Assembly: GCA_009789175.1 (NCBI GenBank)
Contig: CP046867.1
Span: 62,001-126,000 of the forward strand
Source: Salinibaculum litoreum
Lineage (GTDB): Archaea; Halobacteriota; Halobacteria; Halobacteriales; Haloarculaceae
Reading direction: 5' to 3'
DNA: 64,000 nucleotides
In this document: positions 46,479 to 54,340 of the stretch, piece by piece
How positions within the stretch are numbered: position 1 is the first letter of the stretch
How the letters are laid out: each line of letters starts with the position of its first letter
Position numbers and translations under genes: made by a program
The notes under the pieces: generated by a model
Told to the model about the DNA's origin: nothing
Seen by the model: only the letters and a program-made list of their open reading frames with translations
Database searches by the model: none

Positions 46479-46833
46479 TCAGCATTCAGGGCCGTAGACG
46501 ATTGCTGACCGGCTTTCGTAGCCGCACTCCCGACACTCGAACCACCGTTCTTCCTTCGCGCCGTCGGCACTCTTCTGGCCGACGACAACATCGCCGTTCG
46601 GACACTCTGGACAGGGTAGGTCAGGCTGGGGGCGCTTTCGGAGTTCGTCGCGAAACGATTTTGCTTCCTTCGTTGCGAATCCGCGCGACCACACCGGGTA
46701 GCCGTCGACGAGAACCGCGGCCCGCCACTTGTGGATGTACGAGTCCGGCGCTCGGGTGCGCGTTGGTCTCTGTATTCCGATACGCTAGCTTCGGGGTACG
46801 GCTCTCACGCGTCCAATTTGTGATTCGTGGCAT
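46479..46833 (-). pseudogene. Frameshifted paralogue of the zinc protein at 52204
   Basis: From the ATG at 46833 it reads MPRITNWTRESRTPKLAYRN. After a one-base change near 46757 the expected frame resumes as APDSYIHKWRAAVLVDGYPV, WSRGFATKEAKSFRDELRK and CPECPNGDVVVGQKSADGAK. The end has WFECRECGYE. The intact relative is 52204-52569. Two CxxC pairs make a zinc ribbon. Confidence 0.75.
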
Positions 46834-46926
46834 GGGTACTGGTACCTCCGCGTTCGGGAGGCCCGCAGTCGCTTGGTTCCTGTATTGAGTGGTCTCGCGA
46901 GTCGATAGCGCGCACCTCACCGACAC

Positions 46927-46967
46927 TTAACCAACACAGCCAGTCAAACGAACTGGTTGTTGGTTAC
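46927..46967. repeat. TTAACCAACA inverted-repeat element, copy f
   Basis: The arms ttaaccaaca (46927-46936) and tgttggttac (46958-46967) are 21 bp apart. The right arm overlaps the stop codon of the gene at 46964. Confidence 0.75.
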
Positions 46968-47263
46968 TCCTTGAAGAGACAGCGATCCGCTGCATCATCG
47001 CCGGCGAGCGTCTGCTGATCCTCGGCAGTATCGGCGAAGAGGTTAGACTGATCTCCCTCAGATGACCGTTCTACCTCCGGCCGGCCGTCGACGCCGAACT
47101 CACTCGCCTCCGGCTGATCGAGGCGCGAGTCCCGGTCACGGTGATCTACGTCCACACCGAAGTCCTCGAGCGAGGTTTCGACGCTCGTCTCGGTCACTTC
47201 GAGCTGGCCATCCTCGCCCAACGCGGTCTGCTGTTGAATATCTATTTCTGGTCGGTCGCTCAT
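46964..47263 (-). CDS. Small acidic plasmid protein, unknown
   Basis: From the ATG at 47263 (MSDRPEIDIQQQTALGEDGQ) the protein is 99 residues, very acidic and probably disordered (VETSLEDFGVDVDHRDRDSR). It ends DRCLFKE. There is no known domain; such proteins are frequent in haloarchaeal plasmid blocks. A perfect hairpin leader lies directly upstream. Confidence 0.6.
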   Translation of the reverse strand: MSDRPEIDIQQQTALGEDGQLEVTETSVETSLEDFGVDVDHRDRDSRLDQPEASEFGVDGRPEVERSSEGDQSNLFADTAEDQQTLAGDDAADRCLFKE

Positions 47264-47270
47264 ATGAATC

Positions 47271-47299
47271 GAGCCTCCACCCATTGGAGGCTCCGAAAA
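47271..47299 (-). promoter_or_regulatory. U-tract/hairpin leader of the 47263 gene
   Basis: On the mRNA strand TTTTT (47299-47295) is followed by a 9-bp perfect hairpin (arms 47285-47293 and 47271-47279), ending 7 nt before the ATG. This would overlap the ribosome-binding region. Confidence 0.75.
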
Positions 47300-47319
47300 A
47301 CTGCCCTACGAATGTCGTC

Positions 47320-47541
47320 TCAATCCTCCTCAGCGCGGATTTCGTTGGCCCGGTGTTCGAGTCGCCAAAGAATCTGGACTCGCTTCTGATTTGCGTTCTC
47401 GTAGGCAACGCAAGCCCGTAGTGTCTCCATGTCGTGGATCGTCACGATACCGGCGTTGAGAAGTCCTGTATTTGGTGGCTCAAGCCGCTGCTCTGGTGAT
47501 AGGCCACCCGATACCGTGGATTGCTCTGACGAGTTACTCAC
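47320..47541 (-). CDS. Small plasmid protein, unknown
   Basis: The 73-residue protein begins MSNSSEQSTVSGGLSPEQRL. Its conserved core is PPNTGLLNAGIVTIHDMETL, RACVAYENANQKRVQILWRL. A truncated paralogue is at 29145-29395. No function is known. A hairpin leader is just upstream. Confidence 0.7.
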   Translation of the reverse strand: MSNSSEQSTVSGGLSPEQRLEPPNTGLLNAGIVTIHDMETLRACVAYENANQKRVQILWRLEHRANEIRAEED

Positions 47542-47548
47542 TGAATAT

Positions 47549-47577
47549 CGCCTCCGCTCCTACTGAGGCGACGAAAA
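47549..47577 (-). promoter_or_regulatory. U-tract/hairpin leader of the 47541 gene
   Basis: On the mRNA strand CTTTTCGT is followed by a 6-bp hairpin (cgcctc 47549-47554 / gaggcg 47565-47570). The ATG at 47541 is 8 nt further on. The same gctgaggcgacgaaaaa sequence reappears at the transposase junction near 34565. Confidence 0.65.
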
Positions 47578-47590
47578 GACAGTGCCGACG

Positions 47591-47869
47591 TTACTCTTCT
47601 TCTTCCTCGGGTTGGATCTGGCGGGCGTCTTCGGCGAGGTCGTGGATGTACTCTCGAAGCGTCTCCATGTCCTCTCGGGCATCCTCGAGCGTCTTGCCCT
47701 TCGCCTTCGCGACGATCTTGTCTTGGTCACGGGTGCCGGTTCCGCGAGTGAGCTTCACCGTGAGTGAGACACCGACGTCGCTGCGTTCGACGTACTCGAT
47801 TGGCGACGATGGTTCATTGTTTGCTGTCGATTCGACGTCCGTATGAGACGGCTGTTTGTGTTCCGACAT
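47591..47869 (-). CDS. Small haloarchaeal plasmid protein (DUF7389-like)
   Basis: The 92-residue protein begins MSEHKQPSHTDVESTANNEP and has the core VGVSLTVKLTRGTGTRDQDK and KGKTLEDAREDMETLREYIH. It is a paralogue of 35468-35704. It is followed by the gene at 47320 and preceded by the DUF6166-like gene, an order that also survives in pieces at 29.1 and 35.5 kb. Function unknown. Confidence 0.75.
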   Translation of the reverse strand: MSEHKQPSHTDVESTANNEPSSPIEYVERSDVGVSLTVKLTRGTGTRDQDKIVAKAKGKTLEDAREDMETLREYIHDLAEDARQIQPEEEEE

Positions 47870-47892
47870 GTGTGGCTCTCGGTGATCGGTGT

Positions 47893-48294
47893 TCAGATAG
47901 ACGGTGCGACCGCTTCGTCGGCCGTTTCTCGAAGGACTGATTCGATGGCGTTGCCGGTGAGTCGCCAGCGACCGTCGGGATCCGTGCAGTCCAGCTGGCT
48001 CACGACCTCGTTTTTGAACTCGGTGTAGTGCGCCAGTGCGACGTCTTCATCATCCGTGTAGTCCAGTAGGAGCGCGAGTGCGAGCTGCGCTGGACCACTT
48101 CCACTGTATCCCCATTCGAAGCCCGAAGGACTGTGATTCGCCAGTTCGAGACTCCGCTCTGGCGTGAGCTGTTCTTGGTCCGATTGGTTCTCGACGATGG
48201 CGCGGCCTCGATGACGGTAACCGACGTAGATGACGTCGGGATCAGCCGAGGTCCGTGACTGTACGTGCGAGCATGGGTCGCTGATTCCACTCAT
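47893..48294 (-). CDS. DUF6166-like plasmid protein
   Basis: From the ATG at 48294 (MSGISDPCSHVQSRTSADPD) the protein is 133 residues. The core is VIYVGYRHRGRAIVENQSDQ, FEWGYSGSGPAQLALALLLD and HYTEFKNEVVSQLDCTDPDG, the pattern of DUF6166 proteins found on plasmids and phages. Function unknown. It lies 24 bp upstream of the DUF7389-like gene. Confidence 0.8.
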   Translation of the reverse strand: MSGISDPCSHVQSRTSADPDVIYVGYRHRGRAIVENQSDQEQLTPERSLELANHSPSGFEWGYSGSGPAQLALALLLDYTDDEDVALAHYTEFKNEVVSQLDCTDPDGRWRLTGNAIESVLRETADEAVAPSI

Positions 48295-48325
48295 AGGTTG
48301 GTTCGCGGGAGGCACGTTCGATCAC

Positions 48326-48353
48326 CCCGCACCCCTCTCGGGGGTTCAAAAAC
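48326..48353 (-). promoter_or_regulatory. U-tract/hairpin leader of the DUF6166-like gene
   Basis: On the mRNA strand TTTTTGA is followed by a hairpin (acccc 48331-48335 / ggggt 48341-48345, extended by G-C pairs outside), then about 32 nt to the ATG. Confidence 0.65.
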
Positions 48354-48415
48354 AGAACGGGGCTGCGTTCGGCAACGTATTTGACAGTTCCAACGTACTG
48401 TCCAGGTATATCGGG

Positions 48416-49780
48416 ATGGCTGTACTGGAGGATCTCTCAGGGTTCGAGTTCGAGGACGTGATAGAGGACGTCTTCCGCAATCTCGGCTACGAGAACGTTC
48501 GTCAGGCCGACCGAACTGCCGACGAGGGCCGCGACGTCCTTATGGAGGAGGTCGTCGACGGCACGCGGCGCGCGATCATCGTCGAGTGCAAGCACACGGG
48601 GACGGTCGGGCGGCCGGTCGTCCAGAAACTCCACTCGGCGATCGCGACGTTCGACTTCGACGGCCCCAAACGCGGAATGGTCGTCACAACCGGCCGGTTT
48701 ACGAACCCTGCCCAGGAGTACGCCGACCGCCTCCAACAGAACGACGACCCCCATCCAATCGAACTGCTCGACGGCGAGGACCTCCGGGAGATCGCCGACG
48801 AGATCGGCCTCGACCTCTACAACGGGCGCATCGAGATTCTCTGTGACGAGACGCTACGTCCCTACGACCCGGCGGTCGACGTCGACGCGCCCGTCGAGGA
48901 TGCGTTCCGCGACATCGAGAACATCGAGGCCGCCGACCTCCCGACACCGTATTCGGCGGTGACGTTCCGTCCGGTGGTCGCGGTCACCGCGGACACGAAC
49001 ACTGTCTTCGAGACGTCCGTTGGCGTCATCCACCGGATCAACGACCGCACACAGTTCGTCGTCCGCGCCGAGCGTGGGCATCCGAAGGTGGCCGACGACG
49101 ATGTCGCGACGCTGGTCACCGAGAACTTCCACGCGACGGTTCCCCTCGATACCGGGCAGTTTACCGAGGTATTCGACGACGTCGAGGAGCGCCGATTCGG
49201 AGAGACCCAAACGGAGTACAAGGAGTGGGCTGTTGACCGCCTTCAGGACTACCACACGACGACGGTGACCTACACCGGCGACAACAACGTCACCTACAAC
49301 AAGACGTGTGAGCCGAATCTCTCGGACATCTCAGTGCAATCGATTGAGCCGGTGTATCTCCCTGAGGTTCGGCAGACGACAGCGGTACAGGAGTATTCGT
49401 ATCCGTACGAATACTATGCTGCTGGCCCTTCACGGGTCACGCTGGAGGACGGTATCCACCGGTGCGTCCACTGCGAGACGAGTGGCGTCGACGAGACCTA
49501 CACCTACTGTCCGAACTGCGGGGCGATCGCCTGCGACAGCCACATTAAGACCGAACGACTCGAAGGGAAACCGGTCTGTACGGGCTGTGCGGTTACCGAA
49601 CGGTTCGCGCTGAAGAGGAAGTACTTATACGACGATGCGAACCTCGAGGCGTTCCGCGAGGAATACGCCGAGATGCCGCTACACGAGAAGGCGATGGAGA
49701 ACAAGTGGCTGGCCGGGGGGAGCGTGGTCGCGACGATTCTGCTCGTCGTCGGATTCCTCGTCATCGGCGGCATCATCTGA
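48416..49780 (+). CDS. Mrr-type restriction endonuclease with zinc ribbon and TM helix
   Basis: From the ATG at 48416 (MAVLEDLSGFEFEDVIEDVF) the protein is 454 residues. The N-terminal Mrr/RecB-like nuclease (about 1-125) shows Glu in FEFEDVIEDVF, Asp in DEGRDVLME and ECK in RAIIVECKHTG. A middle domain of about 230 residues is not recognised. The C-terminus has a zinc ribbon (CVHCETSG, CPNC, CTGC) and a transmembrane helix (VVATILLVVGFLVIGGII). Mrr nucleases cut modified DNA. The membrane anchor is unusual and suggests action on incoming DNA at the membrane, which is inference. Confidence 0.88.
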   Translation: MAVLEDLSGFEFEDVIEDVFRNLGYENVRQADRTADEGRDVLMEEVVDGTRRAIIVECKHTGTVGRPVVQKLHSAIATFDFDGPKRGMVVTTGRFTNPAQEYADRLQQNDDPHPIELLDGEDLREIADEIGLDLYNGRIEILCDETLRPYDPAVDVDAPVEDAFRDIENIEAADLPTPYSAVTFRPVVAVTADTNTVFETSVGVIHRINDRTQFVVRAERGHPKVADDDVATLVTENFHATVPLDTGQFTEVFDDVEERRFGETQTEYKEWAVDRLQDYHTTTVTYTGDNNVTYNKTCEPNLSDISVQSIEPVYLPEVRQTTAVQEYSYPYEYYAAGPSRVTLEDGIHRCVHCETSGVDETYTYCPNCGAIACDSHIKTERLEGKPVCTGCAVTERFALKRKYLYDDANLEAFREEYAEMPLHEKAMENKWLAGGSVVATILLVVGFLVIGGII

Positions 49781-49793
49781 GCGGGTTAGGTGT

Positions 49794-50369
49794 TCACGCC
49801 GGCTCAGCGACCATCTCTTCGAGCGCGTGCTCAAGCGGGCCGTTGAACTGCCAGCTAGCCCGTTCGAAGGCCTCGTCGGTCGGCCCATCCCAGCGCGGGA
49901 ACGCAGAGTGACCACTCACCTTGACGGTCCACTCGGTCGGCTCGTCGAACGGGTTCTCCGTCGGAAGCTCGACGACGTAGAGGTACTCCTCGTCGCCGTG
50001 GATACCGTCAGCTGGATCCTCGTCGCTGTGACCCAGCAGGAACAGCGACTGGTCCAGATGCTCCATATTGGATGGCTCGAGGAGATCCGCTGGCTGAGCC
50101 GCATCGATCGTTCGCTCCGGGTCGCCATCCAGATAGAGTCCGACCGTCGAGAGCTTGTCGAGGAACACGAACGTCGCGGCCGTGTAGCCCGGTCCGCGCT
50201 CGGTACGGGTCGCATCGAGAAGCTCTTTCAGCTGGGTGAGGTCCCGGAGGACGCTTGCCGGGTACCCATCTGAATGCCGGTACACCTGCGCGGCGCGGTC
50301 GGCGCTGCCATCTGTCTCACCGGTCTGTTCGACTCGTTGGACGAATCGGAGTTGACTCCGTGTCGACAT
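49794..50369 (-). CDS. Hypothetical protein
   Basis: From the ATG at 50369 (MSTRSQLRFVQRVEQTGETD) the protein is 191 residues, soluble and acidic. Blocks include AAQVYRHSDGYPASVLRDLT, FVFLDKLSTVGLYLDGDPER and EYLYVVELPTENPFDEPTEW, the last two beta-rich. Similar proteins are common on haloarchaeal plasmids and have no known function. It is divergent from the UspA gene. Confidence 0.7.
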   Translation of the reverse strand: MSTRSQLRFVQRVEQTGETDGSADRAAQVYRHSDGYPASVLRDLTQLKELLDATRTERGPGYTAATFVFLDKLSTVGLYLDGDPERTIDAAQPADLLEPSNMEHLDQSLFLLGHSDEDPADGIHGDEEYLYVVELPTENPFDEPTEWTVKVSGHSAFPRWDGPTDEAFERASWQFNGPLEHALEEMVAEPA

Positions 50370-50496
50370 CGATACTACATCGTAGAACGATTCTCGCCGC
50401 TGTGTTGCCGAACACAGGTGATGTCTGTCGGTCACTGGGAAGGTACGTGCCGTGGGAACTTCTTTGTGATTGTTCACCGTAGCGGCCGGTAGTGAC

Positions 50497-51366
50497 ATGT
50501 ACGATTCGATTCTGCTCCCGGTTGACGGCAGCGAACACGCAGCCAAAATCGTCCATCATGTGGCCGAGCTCGCGCAGTGGACTGAGGCGACGATCGAAGT
50601 GCTGTTCGTCGCCGATACAACTCGAGACAGCGTCACTGCTGTCAATGGGAACGTCGTTGACGCACTGGAACGGGAGGGAGAGACGATCGTCGCGGACGTT
50701 GCAGAGACACTCGAATCCCTCGATGTGGAGCACGGTACCGACGTCGTTCAGGGCAGCCCAGCACCAACAATTGTCGATTACGCCGAGCGATACGACCACG
50801 ACCTAATCGTCTTGCCCACCCACGGCCGGACCGGCATCTCACGCTATCTCCTCGGAAGCGTCACGGAGAAAGTGGTGCGCTTGTCCGATGTCCCCGTTCT
50901 GACCGCTCGAATGCAATCTGATGAGCAGCTAGCATTCCCGTACGAGAATATTCTTATCCCGACCGATGGGAGTCCTGCTTCGACTGCTGCCGCCAAGCAT
51001 GGGCTGACACTTGCAGCGACACTCGACGCCACTGTCCACATTCTTTCTGTCGTGGATGATACATCGCTGGGCCCTGACGTGCGCTCTGTGCTTTCAGATG
51101 ACGAACTCGAGCGACCTGCAGTAGAGGCTGTCGAGGAGGTGGCCACGGAAGCCGATGAACACGATCTGGCATACGTCCAAACGTACGTCGAACATGGGTC
51201 GCCTGCGGAAGTGATCCGTGAACATATTGAAACGAATGAGGTCCATGCCGTCGTGATGGGGGCTAGTGGCCGCCGTGGCGTCAATCGAGTTCTTCTCGGG
51301 AGTGTCGCGGAAAAGACGGTCCGATCAGCACCTGTGCCGGTTATCACCGTCCACGATCGGTCGTAG
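50497..51366 (+). CDS. Tandem universal stress protein (UspA)
   Basis: From the ATG at 50497 (MYDSILLPVDGSEHAAKIVH) the 289-residue protein has two Usp domains (1-145, 150-289). Each has an ATP-binding G-2x-G-9x-G(S/T) motif: LPTHGRTGISRYLLGSVTEK and VMGASGRRGVNRVLLGSVAE. It is probably an ATP-binding stress protein in the cytoplasm. The substrate or partner is not known. Confidence 0.92.
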   Translation: MYDSILLPVDGSEHAAKIVHHVAELAQWTEATIEVLFVADTTRDSVTAVNGNVVDALEREGETIVADVAETLESLDVEHGTDVVQGSPAPTIVDYAERYDHDLIVLPTHGRTGISRYLLGSVTEKVVRLSDVPVLTARMQSDEQLAFPYENILIPTDGSPASTAAAKHGLTLAATLDATVHILSVVDDTSLGPDVRSVLSDDELERPAVEAVEEVATEADEHDLAYVQTYVEHGSPAEVIREHIETNEVHAVVMGASGRRGVNRVLLGSVAEKTVRSAPVPVITVHDRS

Positions 51367-51382
51367 CCGGTTGCGTTGGTCT

Positions 51383-51670
51383 TCACTCGATCTCGAGACT
51401 ATCTGAGCCCCCCTCAGCACTCTTACTGTTCTCATCCCATTCGAGTTCGAATTCGATGCTTAGCTCACCGGGGCCATCGGCCGGCCCTTCCCGTTCGGCT
51501 TTGACTTCGAATGCCGGACGCTCCGGGGGGTCCATCGTGACGGACTCTTCCCCCGCCCTCAGGGTGATTGAATCTCCTTGCTCGAGCGTTTCGGCGACGT
51601 TCCGGAGGTACGACGCGATTTCGTCTCGGTTCTGGGTACTCTCGGATTTGAACAGGACGTCTTCAGGCAT
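51383..51670 (-). CDS. Amphi-Trp domain protein
   Basis: The 95-residue protein begins MPEDVLFKSESTQNRDEIAS and has ESVTMDPPERPAFEVKAERE and GELSIEFELEWDENSKSAEG. This pattern with a C-terminal strand ending in Trp is the amphi-Trp domain, common in haloarchaea and proposed to act in protein interactions at membranes. It converges on the UspA gene with a 16-bp gap. Confidence 0.8.
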   Translation of the reverse strand: MPEDVLFKSESTQNRDEIASYLRNVAETLEQGDSITLRAGEESVTMDPPERPAFEVKAEREGPADGPGELSIEFELEWDENSKSAEGGSDSLEIE

Positions 51671-51736
51671 ACACTCCCACTTATACCCCCTACTCCGATA
51701 AGTGGTCCTCTCAATCTCACAACGAAAATTTTCTCG

Positions 51737-52132
51737 TTACGCTAGGTGGGGGACCTCCTTAGGCTCCTTGACGTCGTCGAACTCTCCGCGCTCGACCGGC
51801 TCCCAGTCCTCTCCAGGTGCTGGACTCCACCAGTCGACTTTGTAGGCCCCCGGTGCGCCGAGGACTTTCACCCGTGCCGAGCCGTCAGGTAGGTCGCGAC
51901 GGAGCTTCTCGTCGACGTGAAGGTTCCACGTCGAGTCGGTGTCGAAGCACGCGAGCACAGCCTCCTCGTAGCCACGGTTTTCTCGTGACTCTCGGAGGAC
52001 GACCTGCGTGTTACAGTTCTTGCACAACACTCCCTCGAAGAGAATGTGGGTGAACACTTCTTGCCCGCAGACGGGACACCAGAGGAACTCGAACAGTGCC
52101 TCGTTGTGTCGGTCGAGTACTTCGAGACTCAT
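51737..52132 (-). CDS. Zinc-ribbon plasmid protein (DUF7567-like)
   Basis: From the ATG at 52132 (MSLEVLDRHNEALFEFLWCP) the protein is 131 residues. The zinc site is WCPVCGQEV and LCKNCNTQVV. The rest is mixed (EEAVLACFDTDSTWNLHVDE, ARVKVLGAPGAYKVDWWSPA). A hairpin leader precedes it. It is part of the plasmid block with the genes at 52204 and 52576. Function unknown. Confidence 0.75.
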   Translation of the reverse strand: MSLEVLDRHNEALFEFLWCPVCGQEVFTHILFEGVLCKNCNTQVVLRESRENRGYEEAVLACFDTDSTWNLHVDEKLRRDLPDGSARVKVLGAPGAYKVDWWSPAPGEDWEPVERGEFDDVKEPKEVPHLA

Positions 52133-52141
52133 TGTTGGGCT

Positions 52142-52184
52142 GACCCGGTTCGACCGGGTCACTCTCTCCGCCCGGCCGAAAAAC
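52142..52184 (-). promoter_or_regulatory. U-tract/hairpin leader of the 52132 gene
   Basis: On the mRNA strand TTTTT (about 52183) precedes a strong 8-bp hairpin (gacccggt 52142-52149 / accgggtc 52153-52160), ending 9 nt before the ATG. Confidence 0.65.
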
Positions 52185-52203
52185 ACCCTGCGTGTGTATG
52201 TTC

Positions 52204-52569
52204 TCAGCGTTCAGAGCCGTAGACGATGCGCGAGGGGGCTTCGTACCCACAGTCCGGGCAGTCGTACCAGCGCTGTACCTTCGCTCCATCAGATGTCTTC
52301 TCACCGACGAGGACGTCGTCGTTCGGACACTCCGGACAGTTCAGTTCGGGCGCTGGCCGATCTCGAAGCGTATCCCGGAGCGTTGTCGCCTCTTTCGTCT
52401 CGAAGCCTCGCGACCAGATTGGGTAGCCGTCGACGAAAATCACCCCGCGCCACTTGTACCGGTATGAGTCCGGAGCCCGGTGTAGAACGGCTCGCGATCC
52501 AGTCTCGGTGTTTCGATACGCGAGTGTTGGTGTACGACTTTCCCGGGACCAGTTGGTGATTCGTGACAT
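52204..52569 (-). CDS. Zinc-ribbon plasmid protein (DUF7568-like)
   Basis: The 121-residue protein begins MSRITNWSRESRTPTLAYRN. It has a beta domain (SYRYKWRGVIFVDGYPIWSR) and a C-terminal zinc ribbon CPECPNDDVLVG and CPDCGYEA. The broken copy at 46479-46833 is its paralogue. It may bind nucleic acid. It sits 7 bp downstream of the gene at 52576. Confidence 0.78.
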   Translation of the reverse strand: MSRITNWSRESRTPTLAYRNTETGSRAVLHRAPDSYRYKWRGVIFVDGYPIWSRGFETKEATTLRDTLRDRPAPELNCPECPNDDVLVGEKTSDGAKVQRWYDCPDCGYEAPSRIVYGSER

Positions 52570-52575
52570 CGTCAG

Positions 52576-53045
52576 TCAGAAGTGAACGTCTGCGGGAACG
52601 ATCCAGAGCGTCTGGCTGTCTTCCTCTTCCTCGAGGACACGATCGAGCTGATCGCGGTGGCGAATCCCCATCGCGTGCTGGTCGTACATCGGTACTGATG
52701 GCCCTTCGTAGGCGCCGACCTGATGGAACGCGTGTCGGGCGAGGTTCTCACCACGCATAAGCTCCTCATCGCTGAGCTCGTTGAGCGCCTCCTTCACGCG
52801 GTCGAGATTCCGCTGGAACTCTTCCTTTGTGGCGTTCCAGGCTCGATCGAGCAGTTCACCGCCCTCCTCTGAATTGATGGGTGCTGCCGTCGGTAGGTCT
52901 CCCCAGCGCGCCTTCCCGGCGACCGTCGTATCCTCTTCGTCGAAGGTGCAGTAGTAGTCAAACACGGCGCAGCCGTGGGGGTTCCCCCCGACGAGACGGT
53001 CGAAGACTGCTTTCCCTTCGACCAGGACGTCGTGCTGTGTCGGCT
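52576..53045 (-). pseudogene. 5'-truncated plasmid gene fused to a response-regulator remnant
   Basis: The frame reads DVLVEGKAVFDRLVGGNPHG, CAVFDYYCTFDEEDTTVAGK and RGENLARHAFHQVGAYEGPS to LWIVPADVHF. It has no start upstream: the sequence joins the receiver-PAS gene at about 53045. A shorter protein could start at the ATG at 52965 (MFDYYCTFDEEDTTVAGKAR). Haloarchaeal plasmids carry this gene as an uncharacterised protein of about 170 residues. Confidence 0.65.
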
Positions 53046-53597
53046 TCCTCGGAGCTCGGCTGGGGGATAGCCCAACAGATCTTCGATAGCTGGATTCACA
53101 AATCGGACGAGACCATCCGGATCGATGATGATGATGGCGTCTGCGGAGTGCTCGGCAATCGCTCGCAGTTGCGCTCGCGTCTCCTCGGCCTCCTGTTCGA
53201 TCCGGTGTCGTTCGACCGCATTAACGACCCGATTAGCGAGAATCTCGTATTGGCCTGTTCCCGATTCCTTCTGGAGGTAATCGGTAACGCCGGCCGAGAT
53301 AGCTTCGCTAGCCACCTCCTCACTCCCCTTCCCCGTATACAGGATGAATGGAAGTTCCGGATTATCGGTCCGAACGATTTCGAGAAAGCGGATCCCGTTC
53401 TTGCCTGGCATGTCATAATAAGAGATAATGCAGTCAAACTCGGACCGTGTGAGTTTCTCAATACCGTTCTCTGCCCTCGGTGCAGTTTCGATCTCAAACC
53501 GATCGTCCTCGCGTTTGAGGAAATCGGCTGCTAAATCGGCAAACCCCGGCTCATCATCGACGTGCAAAACTCGTATGGGTGCTGTCAATTGGGTCAT
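53046..53597 (-). pseudogene. 3'-truncated receiver-PAS protein with altered phospho-acceptor
   Basis: From the ATG at 53597 (MTQLTAPIRVLHVDDEPGFA) it has a receiver domain (about 7-125) and the start of a PAS domain (RAIAEHSADAIIIIDPDGLV). It stops making sense after GYPPAELRG, where it runs out of frame into the next gene. The expected phospho-acceptor Asp in the usual SDYDMPG is a Tyr here (ISYYDMPGKNG). Truncated and altered, it is unlikely to signal. Confidence 0.75.
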
Positions 53598-53898
53598 ATT
53601 CCAAGGGGTACACTCCAGGGCATTAAGAGTGTGAGCACGTGACGAGGGACCGTATGCTCACGAGTTGGAAAGGTCACTCAAAAACGAGGAGAAAACTCAG
53701 GAAATCAGTATCCACCCAAGCACTATGTTACCGAAACGGGCGTGTGAAGTACATCCCCTTAATACCGCACATTCACCAGTCCTCAGTCGGAGGCATTGTA
53801 CCGTGCGGTAATCGCTCGCAACCGACTGTTATAGCTGAGATTGCCATCAAGCCCTATCGAGTCGAGTCAAAGAGGCTGCTGTCTCCCAACTTTGTCTG
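53598..53898. other. Intergenic stretch without a supported gene
   Basis: Only short, poorly protein-like frames are present. The region carries the promoter of the receiver gene on one side and nothing I can assign on the other. Confidence 0.3.
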
Positions 53899-54237
53899 TC
53901 AGGGAACGTGGACGCGGACGACGTGGCCACCACAGCCGCACTGTTCGATATACTCCCACCCAACGTCCTCATCTCCAAACCGCTCATCAAGTGCATCGTA
54001 GAGGAACCCCTCGGGATGGCCGTGTGCCTTGTGCGTGACGAGATTCACGTGGTGACCGCTGGTCGTGTGTTCGACTGCCTCAATCCCGTGTCGCTCGAGT
54101 AGCGATCGGTCGTCTTCGTACTGTGGTTTCTCGAGGTTGGCTGACCAGGAGTTATCGTGGTTTCGGTCGGTGACAGGTTCGGTCTCACCGTGTGCATGGT
54201 CGTGGTCGTCGCCGTGTTCGTGAGAGTGACTTCCCAT
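53899..54237 (-). CDS. CGCGG-type RiPP precursor-like protein
   Basis: The 112-residue protein has a His-rich N-terminus (MGSHSHEHGDDHDHAHGETE) and then the conserved core SWSANLEKPQYEDDRSLLER. This is followed by EAVEHTTSGHHVNLVTHKAH, GHPEGFLYDALDERFGDEDV and the end EYIEQCGCGGHVVRVHVP. This is the CGCGG family, annotated as a putative radical-SAM-modified peptide of haloarchaea, where the CGCGG near the C-terminus would be modified. No radical SAM gene lies in this window. A divergent enolase-superfamily gene starts about 100 bp away. Confidence 0.75.
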   Translation of the reverse strand: MGSHSHEHGDDHDHAHGETEPVTDRNHDNSWSANLEKPQYEDDRSLLERHGIEAVEHTTSGHHVNLVTHKAHGHPEGFLYDALDERFGDEDVGWEYIEQCGCGGHVVRVHVP

Positions 54238-54340
54238 CTACTTATCTTGGTCTGCTATTCGTATAAACGGTTTGGTGGTGTCTCCTCAATTGGAGCGGGG
54301 GTCATCTGGGGTATTTCAGTACAGAGTACGCACTAAACAT

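Noticed and set aside
13339..46967. Reading the TTAACCAACA elements as integron attC sites or IS ends
   Set aside because: No integrase or transposase is linked to them, the middle is not a folded stem, and there are no target duplications.
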